Below, in pieces: positions 1 through 6,987 of a DNA stretch of 12,301 nucleotides. The position numbers and the translations under genes were made by a program. The stretch is from positions 1 through 12,301 of the forward strand of contig CAZHBD010000028.1 of NCBI GenBank assembly GCA_964530555.1. The letters run 5' to 3'. This DNA comes from CAZHBD01 sp964530555 (GTDB lineage: Bacteria; Patescibacteriota; Saccharimonadia; Saccharimonadales; AWTP1-31). Below the pieces are notes generated by a model that saw only the letters and a list, made by a program, of their open reading frames with translations, did no database searches and was not told the origin of the DNA. Numbering within the stretch: position 1 is the first letter of the stretch; the number at the start of each line of letters is the position of its first letter.

Positions 1-2
1 CT

Positions 3-989
3 CAGGGTGTCTTTGCGACTGCCCGATTTATCGCCTCTCAGAATACACCACTACGGACGTATCTGCGTACTGTTGGCTCTCTGTTAGTCTCTGGACTGGT
101 ATTGTTCGCGGCAATGAGTAGCAGTCAGTTATGGGGGCAGTATCCCGCTAGTGCGGCAAGCTTGCCGGTCATTGAGAAAGAGGCAGTCAGTCGTCTTACA
201 CCCCAGATGCAGGCTGAGCGTCTGCAAATTCCGGAGGATGATCCAGCACCTAGTACCAGTATTGTTACGGCTGTGGCGCAATCGTCAGTCAAACCGGTTG
301 TAACGGCTCCAGCCGGTTCTCTGGAGGAAGTTATACAGCGATGGCAACTTACTCACCCGTCAGTTCGTTTGGCGGTTGATGTTCGCGAGCTTAGTGGCCA
401 AGGACGACGCGCCGGCTACAACTCGACCAGTCAGTTCTATGCTGCGAGCTTGTACAAACTGTACGTGACAGGCTATCTGTACGAGCGAATCGAGCAGGGT
501 AGCCTTGACTCTGGCGCCGTAGCTTCGGGTAACCGCTCGTATGCTGCTTGCATTGACGCCATGATTTTAGTTTCTGATAACAATTGTGCAGAAGATATCG
601 GCAATAGCGTCGGCTGGAGCAAAATCGAAGCATATATCAAGGCCAAAGGATTTACTGGCACCAGTGTGAATAACGGCGGCATAAAAGCGACTGCGGCAGG
701 TTCCTCAGAATTTATGGAGCGCTTATACCTTGGCCAGCTGATGAATACTGAGCACACTGCGCACTTGATTGATCTTTTGAAAAACCAAGTCTACCGCAGT
801 GCTATCCCAGCTGCCAACCCCGGTTCCGTAGTAGCCGACAAGGTTGGATTTTATGGTGGATCGTGGCATGACACCGCCATCATTTACGGCCCCAATAGCG
901 CCTACGTGCTCAGCATTCTTACCACGGGCGCCAGCCCGGCGCTGATTAGAGATCTGGCCACACAGATCAACACCTACCTAGGTCAATAA
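3..989 (+). CDS. Membrane-anchored serine hydrolase, class A beta-lactamase/PBP-like fold (5' partial)
   Basis: The reading frame is open to the left window edge, so the start lies upstream; the first in-frame TTG (102) falls inside the hydrophobic segment and is not the real start. Before it the frame reads a basic stretch and a membrane segment (VGSLLVSGLVLFAAM, bases 72-116), then a ~70-residue low-complexity linker, then the catalytic domain. Counting from the TTG codon as residue 1, the domain shows the SxxK motif SLYK (116-119, Ser nucleophile), the SDN motif (158-160) and KVG (247-249) in the place of KTG. This order and spacing fit the Beta-lactamase2/PBP-like family, whose members act on beta-lactams or peptidoglycan peptides. 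I see no counterpart of the class A Glu166, so a cell-wall peptidase or related hydrolase outside the membrane is likelier than a true beta-lactamase. It is followed after 10 bases by the next gene, probably in one operon. The fold assignment is solid; the substrate is unknown. Confidence 0.85.
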   Translation, partial: QGVFATARFIASQNTPLRTYLRTVGSLLVSGLVLFAAMSSSQLWGQYPASAASLPVIEKEAVSRLTPQMQAERLQIPEDDPAPSTSIVTAVAQSSVKPVVTAPAGSLEEVIQRWQLTHPSVRLAVDVRELSGQGRRAGYNSTSQFYAASLYKLYVTGYLYERIEQGSLDSGAVASGNRSYAACIDAMILVSDNNCAEDIGNSVGWSKIEAYIKAKGFTGTSVNNGGIKATAAGSSEFMERLYLGQLMNTEHTAHLIDLLKNQVYRSAIPAANPGSVVADKVGFYGGSWHDTAIIYGPNSAYVLSILTTGASPALIRDLATQINTYLGQ

Positions 990-999
990 GGCAGAATCC

Positions 1000-1578
1000 A
1001 TGACTGATAATCTTAATGGTATACGAGCGATGGGAGAGTCTGATATGACGCCGGAGTGGCGAGCAGAAAGAGACTCACTTCAAAGCGCTATTTCGCAGGC
1101 AATCGCAGCAGTCGAAGAAGCAAAGCAAGCTGGCAAAGATGTCAAAGATGGCTTCGCTATTAATGCAGATTTGCTAGGGCAGCTAGCTGGTGGTAAATCG
1201 GTTGCGCTTTCAGCTTCAGCCCCGGGGGTCTACTTAGGGGTAAGAGAGGGGCAGGCTCAAGAAGCGGGCCACGTTGAGGCGGTTGAAGACGGAACAGATG
1301 TTTTTATTCTCAGGATGCCTAACTTCGAACCAGGCCATTCGCCTGAACTGGGTGAGCATATTGTTCCAGGAGATACGTCATATGCTGTTGCGCGTACTAG
1401 TTTTTTGCAAGATGGTTCATGCACTGAAACATCCTACATAATTAATCAAAATGGGATGGTACGAGTAAGGCATGAGAGTGATCAAGGTGCGTATGGTAAA
1501 CAACTCACCAACGCATTGGAACTACAGCAGGCCAACCAATGGTTTGCTGAGCACGTGGCGCCACAATTTACATTCTGA
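1000..1578 (+). CDS. Unknown soluble protein, 192 aa
   Basis: I do not recognise this protein. It has no signal peptide or membrane segment. Residues 17-50 are predicted helical and charged (Glu/Ala/Lys rich, possible short coiled coil). Residues ~68-160 alternate in a way typical of beta strands (SVALSASAPGVYLGV, DVFILRMPNF, TSYIINQNGMVRVR), followed by a helical C-terminus (QLTNALELQQANQWFAEH). There is one cysteine (141). The start ATG is 10 bases after the serine hydrolase stop, with a weak purine stretch (AAGG, 989-992) ahead of it; in-frame ATGs at 1030 and 1045 are alternative starts. No promoter is visible in the gap, so it is probably co-transcribed with the hydrolase. It converges on ychF with one base between the stops. 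Confidence 0.75.
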   Translation: MTDNLNGIRAMGESDMTPEWRAERDSLQSAISQAIAAVEEAKQAGKDVKDGFAINADLLGQLAGGKSVALSASAPGVYLGVREGQAQEAGHVEAVEDGTDVFILRMPNFEPGHSPELGEHIVPGDTSYAVARTSFLQDGSCTETSYIINQNGMVRVRHESDQGAYGKQLTNALELQQANQWFAEHVAPQFTF

Positions 1579-1579
1579 C

Positions 1580-2653
1580 CTACACGTTAAATCGGAACTC
1601 AACGATATCATTGGGCTGCATAACATACGTTTTGCCTTCGGTGCGGACTTTGCCAGCCGCTTTGGCAGCACTGACTGAACCCGCTGCTACCAGGTCATCG
1701 TAATCAACCACTTCGGCAGCGATAAAACCACGTTCGAAATCACCATGAATTACACCAGCGGCCTGTGGTGCGGTCGAGCCTTGTTTGATTGTCCAAGCGC
1801 GTATCTCTTTTTCTCCGGCGGTAAGATAGCTTTGCAGGCCAAGTGTCGCAAAGGCGGCGTGGATCAACTGAGTCAGCCCACTTTCAGTTTGCCCGTAGCT
1901 TTCTAAGAGCTCTTTACGATCTGCTTCGTCAAGCCCGCGCAGTTCACTTTCGAGCTTAGCACATAGGAACAGCGCCTGATTCGGTGCGACGAGGTCGCGC
2001 AATTCTTGCTGTTTCGCTGTGTCGGTCATGGTTGTTTCGTCGACGTTAAAGACATAAATGACGGGCTTTGCAGTAATCAGCTGCAGATCGGCGATATGCT
2101 CTGGATCGATGTCGAGACTGTTGGCCAGTTTGCCCTCGTTCAGTGCGCCTTCGATCTGTTTGTAGGTTTGTAGAATCGGCTGAAGTTTTGGGTTAGCTCG
2201 GGCTTCTTTCTCGAATTTGGGTAGTCGTTTTTGTAATGTTTGCAGATCAGCCAGGATTAACTCGGTATTGATCACCTCGATATCTTTTTGGGGGCTATGC
2301 TCATCATCGACGTGCTGCACATCTGAGTCACTAAAAGCGCGCACGACATGGGCAACCGCGTTTGTGGTACGGATGTGGCTCAGGAACTGGTTGCCCAAGC
2401 CTTCGCCTTGACTAGCTCCGGCCACTAACCCTGCAATATCCACAAACGTAACGGTCGCCGGTTTAATTGGGGCGTTGCCGTATAACTTACTCAGCGTTTG
2501 CAATCGCGGATCGGGGACGGGGACAATGCCGGTATTCGGCTCGATCGTGGCAAATGGATAATTAGCCGCCAGTACTTCTGCGTCAGTTAGGGCGTTGAAC
2601 AGGGTAGATTTGCCAACATTTGGTAACCCAACGATACCGATTGATAGACTCAT
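1580..2653 (-). CDS. ychF: Redox/ribosome-associated ATPase YchF (OBG-family GTPase)
   Basis: This is a full-length (357 aa) member of the universal YchF/OLA1 family, P-loop NTPases that associate with ribosomes and hydrolyse ATP in preference to GTP. The G1/P-loop GLPNVGKS is at residues 9-16, the G3 region DIAGLVAGASQGEGLGNQFL at 72-91, and the G4 position carries NVDE (203-206) instead of NKxD. That change is the family hallmark linked to ATP use. A coiled-coil arm occupies roughly 128-180 and the C-terminal TGS domain roughly 275-355 (RAWTIKQGSTAPQAAGVIHG, then the IVEFRFNV end). The start ATG sits 2 bases from a predicted transcription start, so the message may be leaderless. It is divergent from the ABC transporter gene and convergent with the small unknown gene. 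Identification is firm. Confidence 0.98.
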   Translation of the reverse strand: MSLSIGIVGLPNVGKSTLFNALTDAEVLAANYPFATIEPNTGIVPVPDPRLQTLSKLYGNAPIKPATVTFVDIAGLVAGASQGEGLGNQFLSHIRTTNAVAHVVRAFSDSDVQHVDDEHSPQKDIEVINTELILADLQTLQKRLPKFEKEARANPKLQPILQTYKQIEGALNEGKLANSLDIDPEHIADLQLITAKPVIYVFNVDETTMTDTAKQQELRDLVAPNQALFLCAKLESELRGLDEADRKELLESYGQTESGLTQLIHAAFATLGLQSYLTAGEKEIRAWTIKQGSTAPQAAGVIHGDFERGFIAAEVVDYDDLVAAGSVSAAKAAGKVRTEGKTYVMQPNDIVEFRFNV

Positions 2654-2661
2654 ATGCCTTT

Positions 2662-2670
2662 ATTTTAACA
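2662..2670 (-). promoter_or_regulatory. Extended -10 promoter of ychF, predicted leaderless
   Basis: On the minus strand the sequence reads TGT-TAAAAT: a TG dinucleotide, one base, then a -10 hexamer with 5 of 6 consensus matches (2667 down to 2662). A start about 7 bases downstream falls near 2655, only 2 bases before the ychF ATG (2653). No convincing -35 is seen at 17 bases, as often for extended -10 promoters, and no Shine-Dalgarno site fits in the leader. This is a motif-based prediction. Confidence 0.5.
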
Positions 2671-2674
2671 GAGG

Positions 2675-2683
2675 TGATACTAT
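2675..2683 (+). promoter_or_regulatory. Extended -10 promoter of the ABC transporter gene, predicted leaderless
   Basis: The sequence reads TGA-TACTAT: TG, one base, then a -10 hexamer with 4 of 6 matches (2678-2683). Transcription would begin at about 2690-2691, the A of the ATG itself. There is no good -35 in the 17-base position. The GAGGTG at 2671-2676 could also be read as a Shine-Dalgarno site, but it is 14 bases from the ATG, which is too far, and it overlaps this promoter. It lies back-to-back with the ychF promoter in a 37-base gap. Confidence 0.4.
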
Positions 2684-2690
2684 AGAACCA

Positions 2691-4430
2691 ATGAATCGGA
2701 AGGTGTATGCGAATTTGCTTTCGACCTATGGTCGGCGAGTAGGGGTATGGTGTGGGTTTATTTTGGAGCTGCTGCGCGCGGTAATGGGGCGTGTCATCAG
2801 CGTTATCATCTTGGCACAAATCGCATCTGCGGTAGCCAGACAAGACTTTACGAGCGCCCAGCATTCGATTGTTCTATGGGCGGTCTTGACGTTTATAGCC
2901 AACATTTTATCTTCGTTTGGTGAGCTTTGTGCACATCGTGCAGAAAACCGCGAATATGGACGACTTGGGATGATCTTTTACAAAAAGTTAGCCAACAAAG
3001 ATATGTCGTTTTATCGAAATCACAAGACTGGCTACCTGACGCCAATATACAGGCAGCATGTTGATTCTGCTATGGATTTAGTGCGGCTGATTCGAGGTAA
3101 TGCGCTGCGCACCTTTGTGTCGCTTACCGGTCCCATCATCATCCTTTCAGTGGCTAACTGGAAAATAGGATTGGTCGCTTTGGCCCTCATGCTCTCGCAA
3201 GTAGTGTATGTCTGGTGGTCGTCGGCTATGGCAAATAAGTACCGTGAAGCTTCGCACGAGATATATCGCAGACTATCGGGCGAGATAGCCGACGATATAA
3301 CCAACATCGTTGCCTATTGGTCTTCGGGCAGCGAACAGCAGGCGGAGGGCCGTCTAGCTGGACTTATTCAGCAAGAACTCCGCACATTTTGGAAGCGGCG
3401 CGCAATGGTTATTTACCTTAACCTGCCGCGAACAACCATTGTCACGGCTTTGGTAGCGTCGGCATTTTGGATCGTATTGGGGTCGGGAAGCACCCTGAGT
3501 AGCTCAGTTGGCCTGCTGGTGTTAACTATTACCTATATGTTTCAAATTGCTCGCAATGTCGACGATTTGCCCGACATAATTAGCCAGCACGACGAGTTAG
3601 TGACCCGACTATATCCAACCTTTGAAGTGCTCAATGATGAGCATGAAACTATCCTTGATCCACTAAATCCCAAAAAGCTTGCGATAGACAAGGGTGCAAT
3701 AGACATTAAGAACCTTACATTTCATTATGTCGATGACCACAACCCAAAAGAAGTCTTCCGCAACCTAAGCTTACATATCAAAGGCGGTGAAAGTATTGGT
3801 ATTGTTGGGTTGAGTGGCGCCGGTAAGAGTACCTTGGCGAACCTGCTCATGCGTTTTGATGATATTCAGCGCGGTAGCATAGCCATAGACGGCACTAATA
3901 TTACGAATGTTCGTCAAAGTGACCTGCGAGCAAAGATTGCTTACGTGCCTCAAGAGCCACTACTCTTTCATCGGACTATCAAGGAAAACATTGCGTACCA
4001 TAATCCTGGCGCTAGCCAAGCTGCCATCGAGCGTGCCGCCAAAGCGGCGCATGCTCACGACTTTATTCAAGATTTACCACATGGCTATAACACGATTGTG
4101 GGAGAACGTGGAGTTAAGCTGAGTGGTGGCCAAAAGCAGCGCGTAGTTATTGCGCGCGCTATTCTCAAACAGGCGCCAATTATCTTATTCGACGAAGCAA
4201 CCAGCGCGCTCGACAGCGAAAGCGAGCAGATAATACAGCAAGCATTACCTGAAATAATTGGCAGGCATACAGCGATTATTATTGCGCATCGACTCAGCAC
4301 GGTTGCTAATCTAGACAGAATAATTGTGATGCAAAGTGGGAAGATTATCGAAGAAGGCACTCACCAAGCCTTACTACAACGCAAGGGTCGTTACTACACT
4401 TTGTGGCAACGCCAAACTTCACAGCTCTGA
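2691..4430 (+). CDS. ABC exporter half-transporter, fused membrane and ATPase domains
   Basis: With the ATG at 2691 the protein is 579 aa, the usual size of a type IV (ABCB/MsbA-like) half-transporter that works as a homo- or heterodimer in the cytoplasmic membrane. An upstream in-frame TTG at 2595 would run through ychF and its promoter, so it is not used. The N-terminal ~300 residues hold about six hydrophobic segments (near 18-48, 58-80, 143-160, 160-178, 245-263, 270-288). The ATPase domain has every motif: Walker A GLSGAGKS (373-380), Q-loop Q421 in VPQEP, signature LSGGQ (477-481), Walker B IILFDE (497-502), D-loop SALD (505-508) and the switch histidine H533 in IAHRLS. The ATPase is therefore predicted active. 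The substrate (lipid, peptide or drug) cannot be told; no partner half-transporter or adaptor gene lies next to it. Transcription is probably from the promoter in the ychF gap. Confidence 0.95.
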   Translation: MNRKVYANLLSTYGRRVGVWCGFILELLRAVMGRVISVIILAQIASAVARQDFTSAQHSIVLWAVLTFIANILSSFGELCAHRAENREYGRLGMIFYKKLANKDMSFYRNHKTGYLTPIYRQHVDSAMDLVRLIRGNALRTFVSLTGPIIILSVANWKIGLVALALMLSQVVYVWWSSAMANKYREASHEIYRRLSGEIADDITNIVAYWSSGSEQQAEGRLAGLIQQELRTFWKRRAMVIYLNLPRTTIVTALVASAFWIVLGSGSTLSSSVGLLVLTITYMFQIARNVDDLPDIISQHDELVTRLYPTFEVLNDEHETILDPLNPKKLAIDKGAIDIKNLTFHYVDDHNPKEVFRNLSLHIKGGESIGIVGLSGAGKSTLANLLMRFDDIQRGSIAIDGTNITNVRQSDLRAKIAYVPQEPLLFHRTIKENIAYHNPGASQAAIERAAKAAHAHDFIQDLPHGYNTIVGERGVKLSGGQKQRVVIARAILKQAPIILFDEATSALDSESEQIIQQALPEIIGRHTAIIIAHRLSTVANLDRIIVMQSGKIIEEGTHQALLQRKGRYYTLWQRQTSQL

Positions 4431-4456
4431 AGCAGCAAAAAACATAGGTGCATTAC

Positions 4457-4485
4457 TTGACCAAAATTCTAAAATATGCTAGAAT
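4457..4485 (+). promoter_or_regulatory. Sigma70-type promoter for the gene at 4510
   Basis: A -35 TTGACC (4457-4462, 5 of 6) is followed after a 17-base spacer by -10 TAGAAT (4480-4485, 5 of 6), which also carries the TG extension at 4477-4478. Start of transcription is expected near 4492, giving a leader of about 18 bases without a clear Shine-Dalgarno sequence (only a purine run AAAAGAAAG). It is the best-formed promoter in the window and separates this gene from the ABC transporter. Confidence 0.75.
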
Positions 4486-4509
4486 AATGAAAAGAAAGCG
4501 TAAACAAAC

Positions 4510-5586
4510 ATGTCTGAAGCTGCACAATTTCAAGATCGCCCACAAGAGTTTACCGAACAGTTCAATGTTGCTATCGGTTCAGTAGCACACTATAACGAGG
4601 CATACTCCGACCTCAACTCAAAGCTCGCTAGATTTTTTAGTATTCTTTTGCCAATCGAAGAAGATGCACCCAAGCCCAAAGTAAGCCGAGAAGAGCAAGC
4701 AGCCATGGAGGCTGACGTACTACGTCTTTTGCAAGGGGACGCACTCAGTAGTATGGGAGTGAGGTTAATTGACTCTTCGCTTACTGAATTTGATCCAAAG
4801 CAGGCGAACTCATTGCCGGGACAGTTGGAGCCGATTCTTGATGATAGCGAAAAATTTGCCGATACACTACTGAAACTCAGCCCCACTAAAGAACAAAAAC
4901 GGCGGACTGAGAGCTCTGTAGATCGCGTCTTAGCCAACACCGTGCGAATTACCTGGGAGGCATTTATGCCCGGTTTCATTGCCGAAGACGAACAGAGAGA
5001 CGCTCGGTTCGTGGCAGAACGACAGATAGAAATGTTTAAGGAGCTGCAGCCAATCTTGCATCAAAAAGGTTTTGGCGATATCGACTCCGTACAACGTATG
5101 GAACAGTATGTTGCGCGCTACGACCAAGGGTTACTGCCAGATTATCTGAAGGCGAATAGTCTGATGCTCATAGACACTAAGCGCGGACCAGCTGACTGGC
5201 ATATCGACTACACAGGTCAAGGACTATCTGATCGCTGGGATACCATCTTTGACTTCCTAAAAAGTCTCAAGCAAAAAGGTTCACCTCTTTATCATGAATT
5301 GTTTCCAGCAGTACGTCGTGATTTTGATACCCTTCTTTCACGAATCCTTACTACAAAGTGGCAAGATCAACATTTCAACTGGTCTCGCCGGCAGGCGCTT
5401 GGTAAAGCTATGAAGCGTTGGGAGGCAGATTTTCATGACGACAATGTGCTGTATCTTATTGAGCGTGCCGAAGCCGAAGAAGGCTATGAGCCGGTAACAT
5501 ATGATCCAGTGGCCGACCCTGAGCCCTCAAAGCCAGAGCCAAAAGATATCCCGCCCGAAGAACTATGGTGGAATGACGAAGTTTAA
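4510..5586 (+). CDS. Unknown soluble protein, 358 aa, cysteine-free
   Basis: I do not recognise this protein. It is charged, almost entirely predicted helical, has no signal peptide or membrane segment and contains no cysteine. Three helical blocks stand out: ~10-50, ~60-200 (rich in Glu, Arg and Gln) and ~240-325, with many aromatic residues in the last block (ADWHIDY, FDFLKSL, HFNWSRRQALGKAMKRW). From ~328 the tail is Pro/Glu/Asp-rich and probably disordered, ending in a short ELWWNDEV motif that could be a docking peptide. It has its own promoter at 4457-4485, and the next gene follows 49 bases on with another. These features suggest a cytosolic structural or adaptor protein rather than an enzyme, but that is a guess. 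Coding status is well supported by length, start context and promoter. Confidence 0.8.
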   Translation: MSEAAQFQDRPQEFTEQFNVAIGSVAHYNEAYSDLNSKLARFFSILLPIEEDAPKPKVSREEQAAMEADVLRLLQGDALSSMGVRLIDSSLTEFDPKQANSLPGQLEPILDDSEKFADTLLKLSPTKEQKRRTESSVDRVLANTVRITWEAFMPGFIAEDEQRDARFVAERQIEMFKELQPILHQKGFGDIDSVQRMEQYVARYDQGLLPDYLKANSLMLIDTKRGPADWHIDYTGQGLSDRWDTIFDFLKSLKQKGSPLYHELFPAVRRDFDTLLSRILTTKWQDQHFNWSRRQALGKAMKRWEADFHDDNVLYLIERAEAEEGYEPVTYDPVADPEPSKPEPKDIPPEELWWNDEV

Positions 5587-5600
5587 CAGGGGTGAGTAAA

Positions 5601-5629
5601 TTGACAGATTAGGCCTTGCATAGTACTGT
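5601..5629 (+). promoter_or_regulatory. Sigma70-type promoter for the gene at 5636, predicted leaderless
   Basis: A perfect -35 TTGACA (5601-5606) is followed after 17 bases by TACTGT (5624-5629), a weak -10 with 3 of 6 matches. Seven bases beyond the -10 is 5636, the A of the ATG, so the transcript would have no leader. There is no Shine-Dalgarno sequence next to the ATG; the only G-rich run (GGGGTGAG, 5589-5596) is 40 bases away and upstream of the -35. Confidence 0.55.
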
Positions 5630-5635
5630 AAGTAA

Positions 5636-6817
5636 ATGAGTTCTTATGGTGTACCTGGGCAACGGGGCGAATTCGACCCCAACTTTCATGTTGGTTTGAT
5701 CGAGTCACCTGCCAGCAGTATGTTGCGCCAAGAATACCTCGCGCTCGAAGCGTTTAACCTGAGTACCATTGAGGACTTTGACCCTGACGGGCCAATCACT
5801 TCAGTAACTCTACGAACCGAAAGCCAGTCCGAGCTTGAGTCGGCAGAGCCGTTGCTGACTGATCTACTACGGATAAATATGTATAGCCGGCTTGGTGTTG
5901 CATTGACAAGACTTGACCCCGATATGGACCCAGACTACATCCACGAATGTCACTACCGAGACGGCGTGTCGATTGATCAGGTACGCTACATCATGCGTGC
6001 TGACGGAGTTCGTATTCCTGTCTGGATTGCCTCAGGTGTTGGTAAAGAAGATAGTGAAGAATACTACGAGGTTACACTGCTGAGTAACGAACAACTAGTT
6101 GCTGAGCTTGAGCGGATTGCGCAGCTTGAACATGAGAACGAGCTGGACCAACAGCTTCACGATGCGTTGGCATTGGATCAGTCTCAACTTGATGAAATGA
6201 GTCTACATCAGAAACAGCAGCGACTTGCTGATTACGAGAGAACTATCGAGGCACGCTTGCGTACTGCCGGCGGTCAGATTGAGCTAACCAGGTCGCGTCA
6301 AAGGTGGGCGCGCGTTACTATGCCTGCCTTGCGACTATTGGACCACCATCGTTCTACCAAACGGGGCGAAACTCGTGATCGCTACGAACAAGCAGTTGGC
6401 AACGTGCTCGCTGATGAGTTTAGCCAAGAGCCGCGGTCTACCACTTCGTTCTTGCAAGAAGAGCAGGACAAGCGGCTAGAACTATTGAATAACCAATGGA
6501 ATTTGCGTCGTATGGCCGCGATTATTCGATCGGTGACGCTCAGTGGCGGGGCAGGGATTGCCGGGCTTGCCGCGGGGTTGCAAGACGGCAAGTTCAACTA
6601 TGTCTTGGGCGCGCCGCCACTCAGAGAAGGTATCTTGTTCGGAACGTTGGCACTCCTGGGTGTTGGCTACGAACAAGCGCACCGCACGAAGCGAATGTTC
6701 AGTGAGCGACGCCGTTTTATGCAGACTAGCACAACTGATGAATTCGACCCGCTCGGGTTGCAACTAGACTTTGAGGACGCCAAAGCGGAGAAGCTTAGAC
6801 ATAACGAAGCGTTCTGA
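5636..6817 (+). CDS. Unknown protein, 393 aa, with coiled coil and C-terminal membrane hairpin
   Basis: I do not recognise this protein. The N-terminal part (~1-150) is acidic and mixed alpha/beta, containing PVWIASGVG and a YYEVTLLS strand. Residues ~150-215 are Glu/Gln/Leu-rich with heptad-like spacing, a likely coiled coil. Residues ~215-290 are strongly basic and helical (SRQRWAR, DHHRSTKRGETRDR). Two hydrophobic stretches, ~294-314 (glycine-rich, LSGGAGIAGLAAG) and ~331-345 (EGILFGTLALLGVGY), could form a re-entrant loop or a two-helix hairpin, and a basic then acidic tail follows. There is no signal peptide, so most of the protein should face the cytoplasm with the hairpin as anchor. 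A single Cys is at 105. It starts at a probable leaderless ATG and is separated from the secretion block downstream by a 170-base gap. Confidence 0.8.
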   Translation: MSSYGVPGQRGEFDPNFHVGLIESPASSMLRQEYLALEAFNLSTIEDFDPDGPITSVTLRTESQSELESAEPLLTDLLRINMYSRLGVALTRLDPDMDPDYIHECHYRDGVSIDQVRYIMRADGVRIPVWIASGVGKEDSEEYYEVTLLSNEQLVAELERIAQLEHENELDQQLHDALALDQSQLDEMSLHQKQQRLADYERTIEARLRTAGGQIELTRSRQRWARVTMPALRLLDHHRSTKRGETRDRYEQAVGNVLADEFSQEPRSTTSFLQEEQDKRLELLNNQWNLRRMAAIIRSVTLSGGAGIAGLAAGLQDGKFNYVLGAPPLREGILFGTLALLGVGYEQAHRTKRMFSERRRFMQTSTTDEFDPLGLQLDFEDAKAEKLRHNEAF

Positions 6818-6934
6818 GCTACTAGTTGTTATAGATAAAACAACAAACATTTTTATAACAATGTTTCACCTGTAATCTTGCTGCTCCCATAGCTTGTTAT
6901 ACACAGCCTTTCCACAACTATATTTCGCTCGTGC

Positions 6935-6964
6935 TTGCAGAAAATTAATACCTGTTCATATACT
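6935..6964 (+). promoter_or_regulatory. Promoter for the secretion block at 6988
   Basis: A -10 TATACT (6959-6964, 5 of 6) lies 18 bases after a weak -35 TTGCAG (6935-6940). The expected start is near 6971, leaving a leader of about 17 bases that contains the Shine-Dalgarno site at 6978-6983. Confidence 0.5.
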
Positions 6965-6977
6965 CGCCTGACAATTT

Positions 6978-6983
6978 AGGAGG
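6978..6983 (+). promoter_or_regulatory. Strong Shine-Dalgarno site AGGAGG
   Basis: A perfect AGGAGG with 4 bases before the ATG at 6988. The spacing is short but functional, and it fixes the start of the downstream gene. It is the only full-consensus ribosome binding site in the window, in contrast to the several genes that seem to have no leader. Confidence 0.75.
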
Positions 6984-6987
6984 GTAT

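Larger units (their letters stand above)
6818..6987. other. AT-rich intergenic region with overlapping inverted repeats
   Basis: This is the longest non-coding stretch (170 bases). The 8-mer TTGTTATA at 6826-6833 is inverted as TATAACAA at 6854-6861 and appears again in direct orientation at 6894-6901. Nested inside are GTTGTT (6825-6830) with AACAAC (6839-6844), a 6-bp stem with an 8-base loop followed by T5 at 6850-6854, and AAACAT/ATGTTT. The nested hairpin plus T-run could be a weak terminator for the preceding gene; the three copies of the 8-mer could alternatively be operator half-sites. Being AT-rich, some of this could arise by chance. Confidence 0.35.

Noticed and set aside
102..119. 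TTG at 102 or ATG at 114 as start of the serine hydrolase
   Set aside because: The frame stays open to base 3 and codes for a basic segment and most of the membrane helix before these codons, so the gene begins outside the window.
391..757. Minus-strand reading frames inside the serine hydrolase
   Set aside because: They are shadows of a gene with clear catalytic motifs and have no promoter, ribosome site or recognisable protein features.
2595..2690. Longer ABC transporter starting at TTG 2595
   Set aside because: It would overlap ychF coding on the other strand and its promoter; the extra residues look like no transporter N-terminus, and the ATG at 2691 gives the normal family length.
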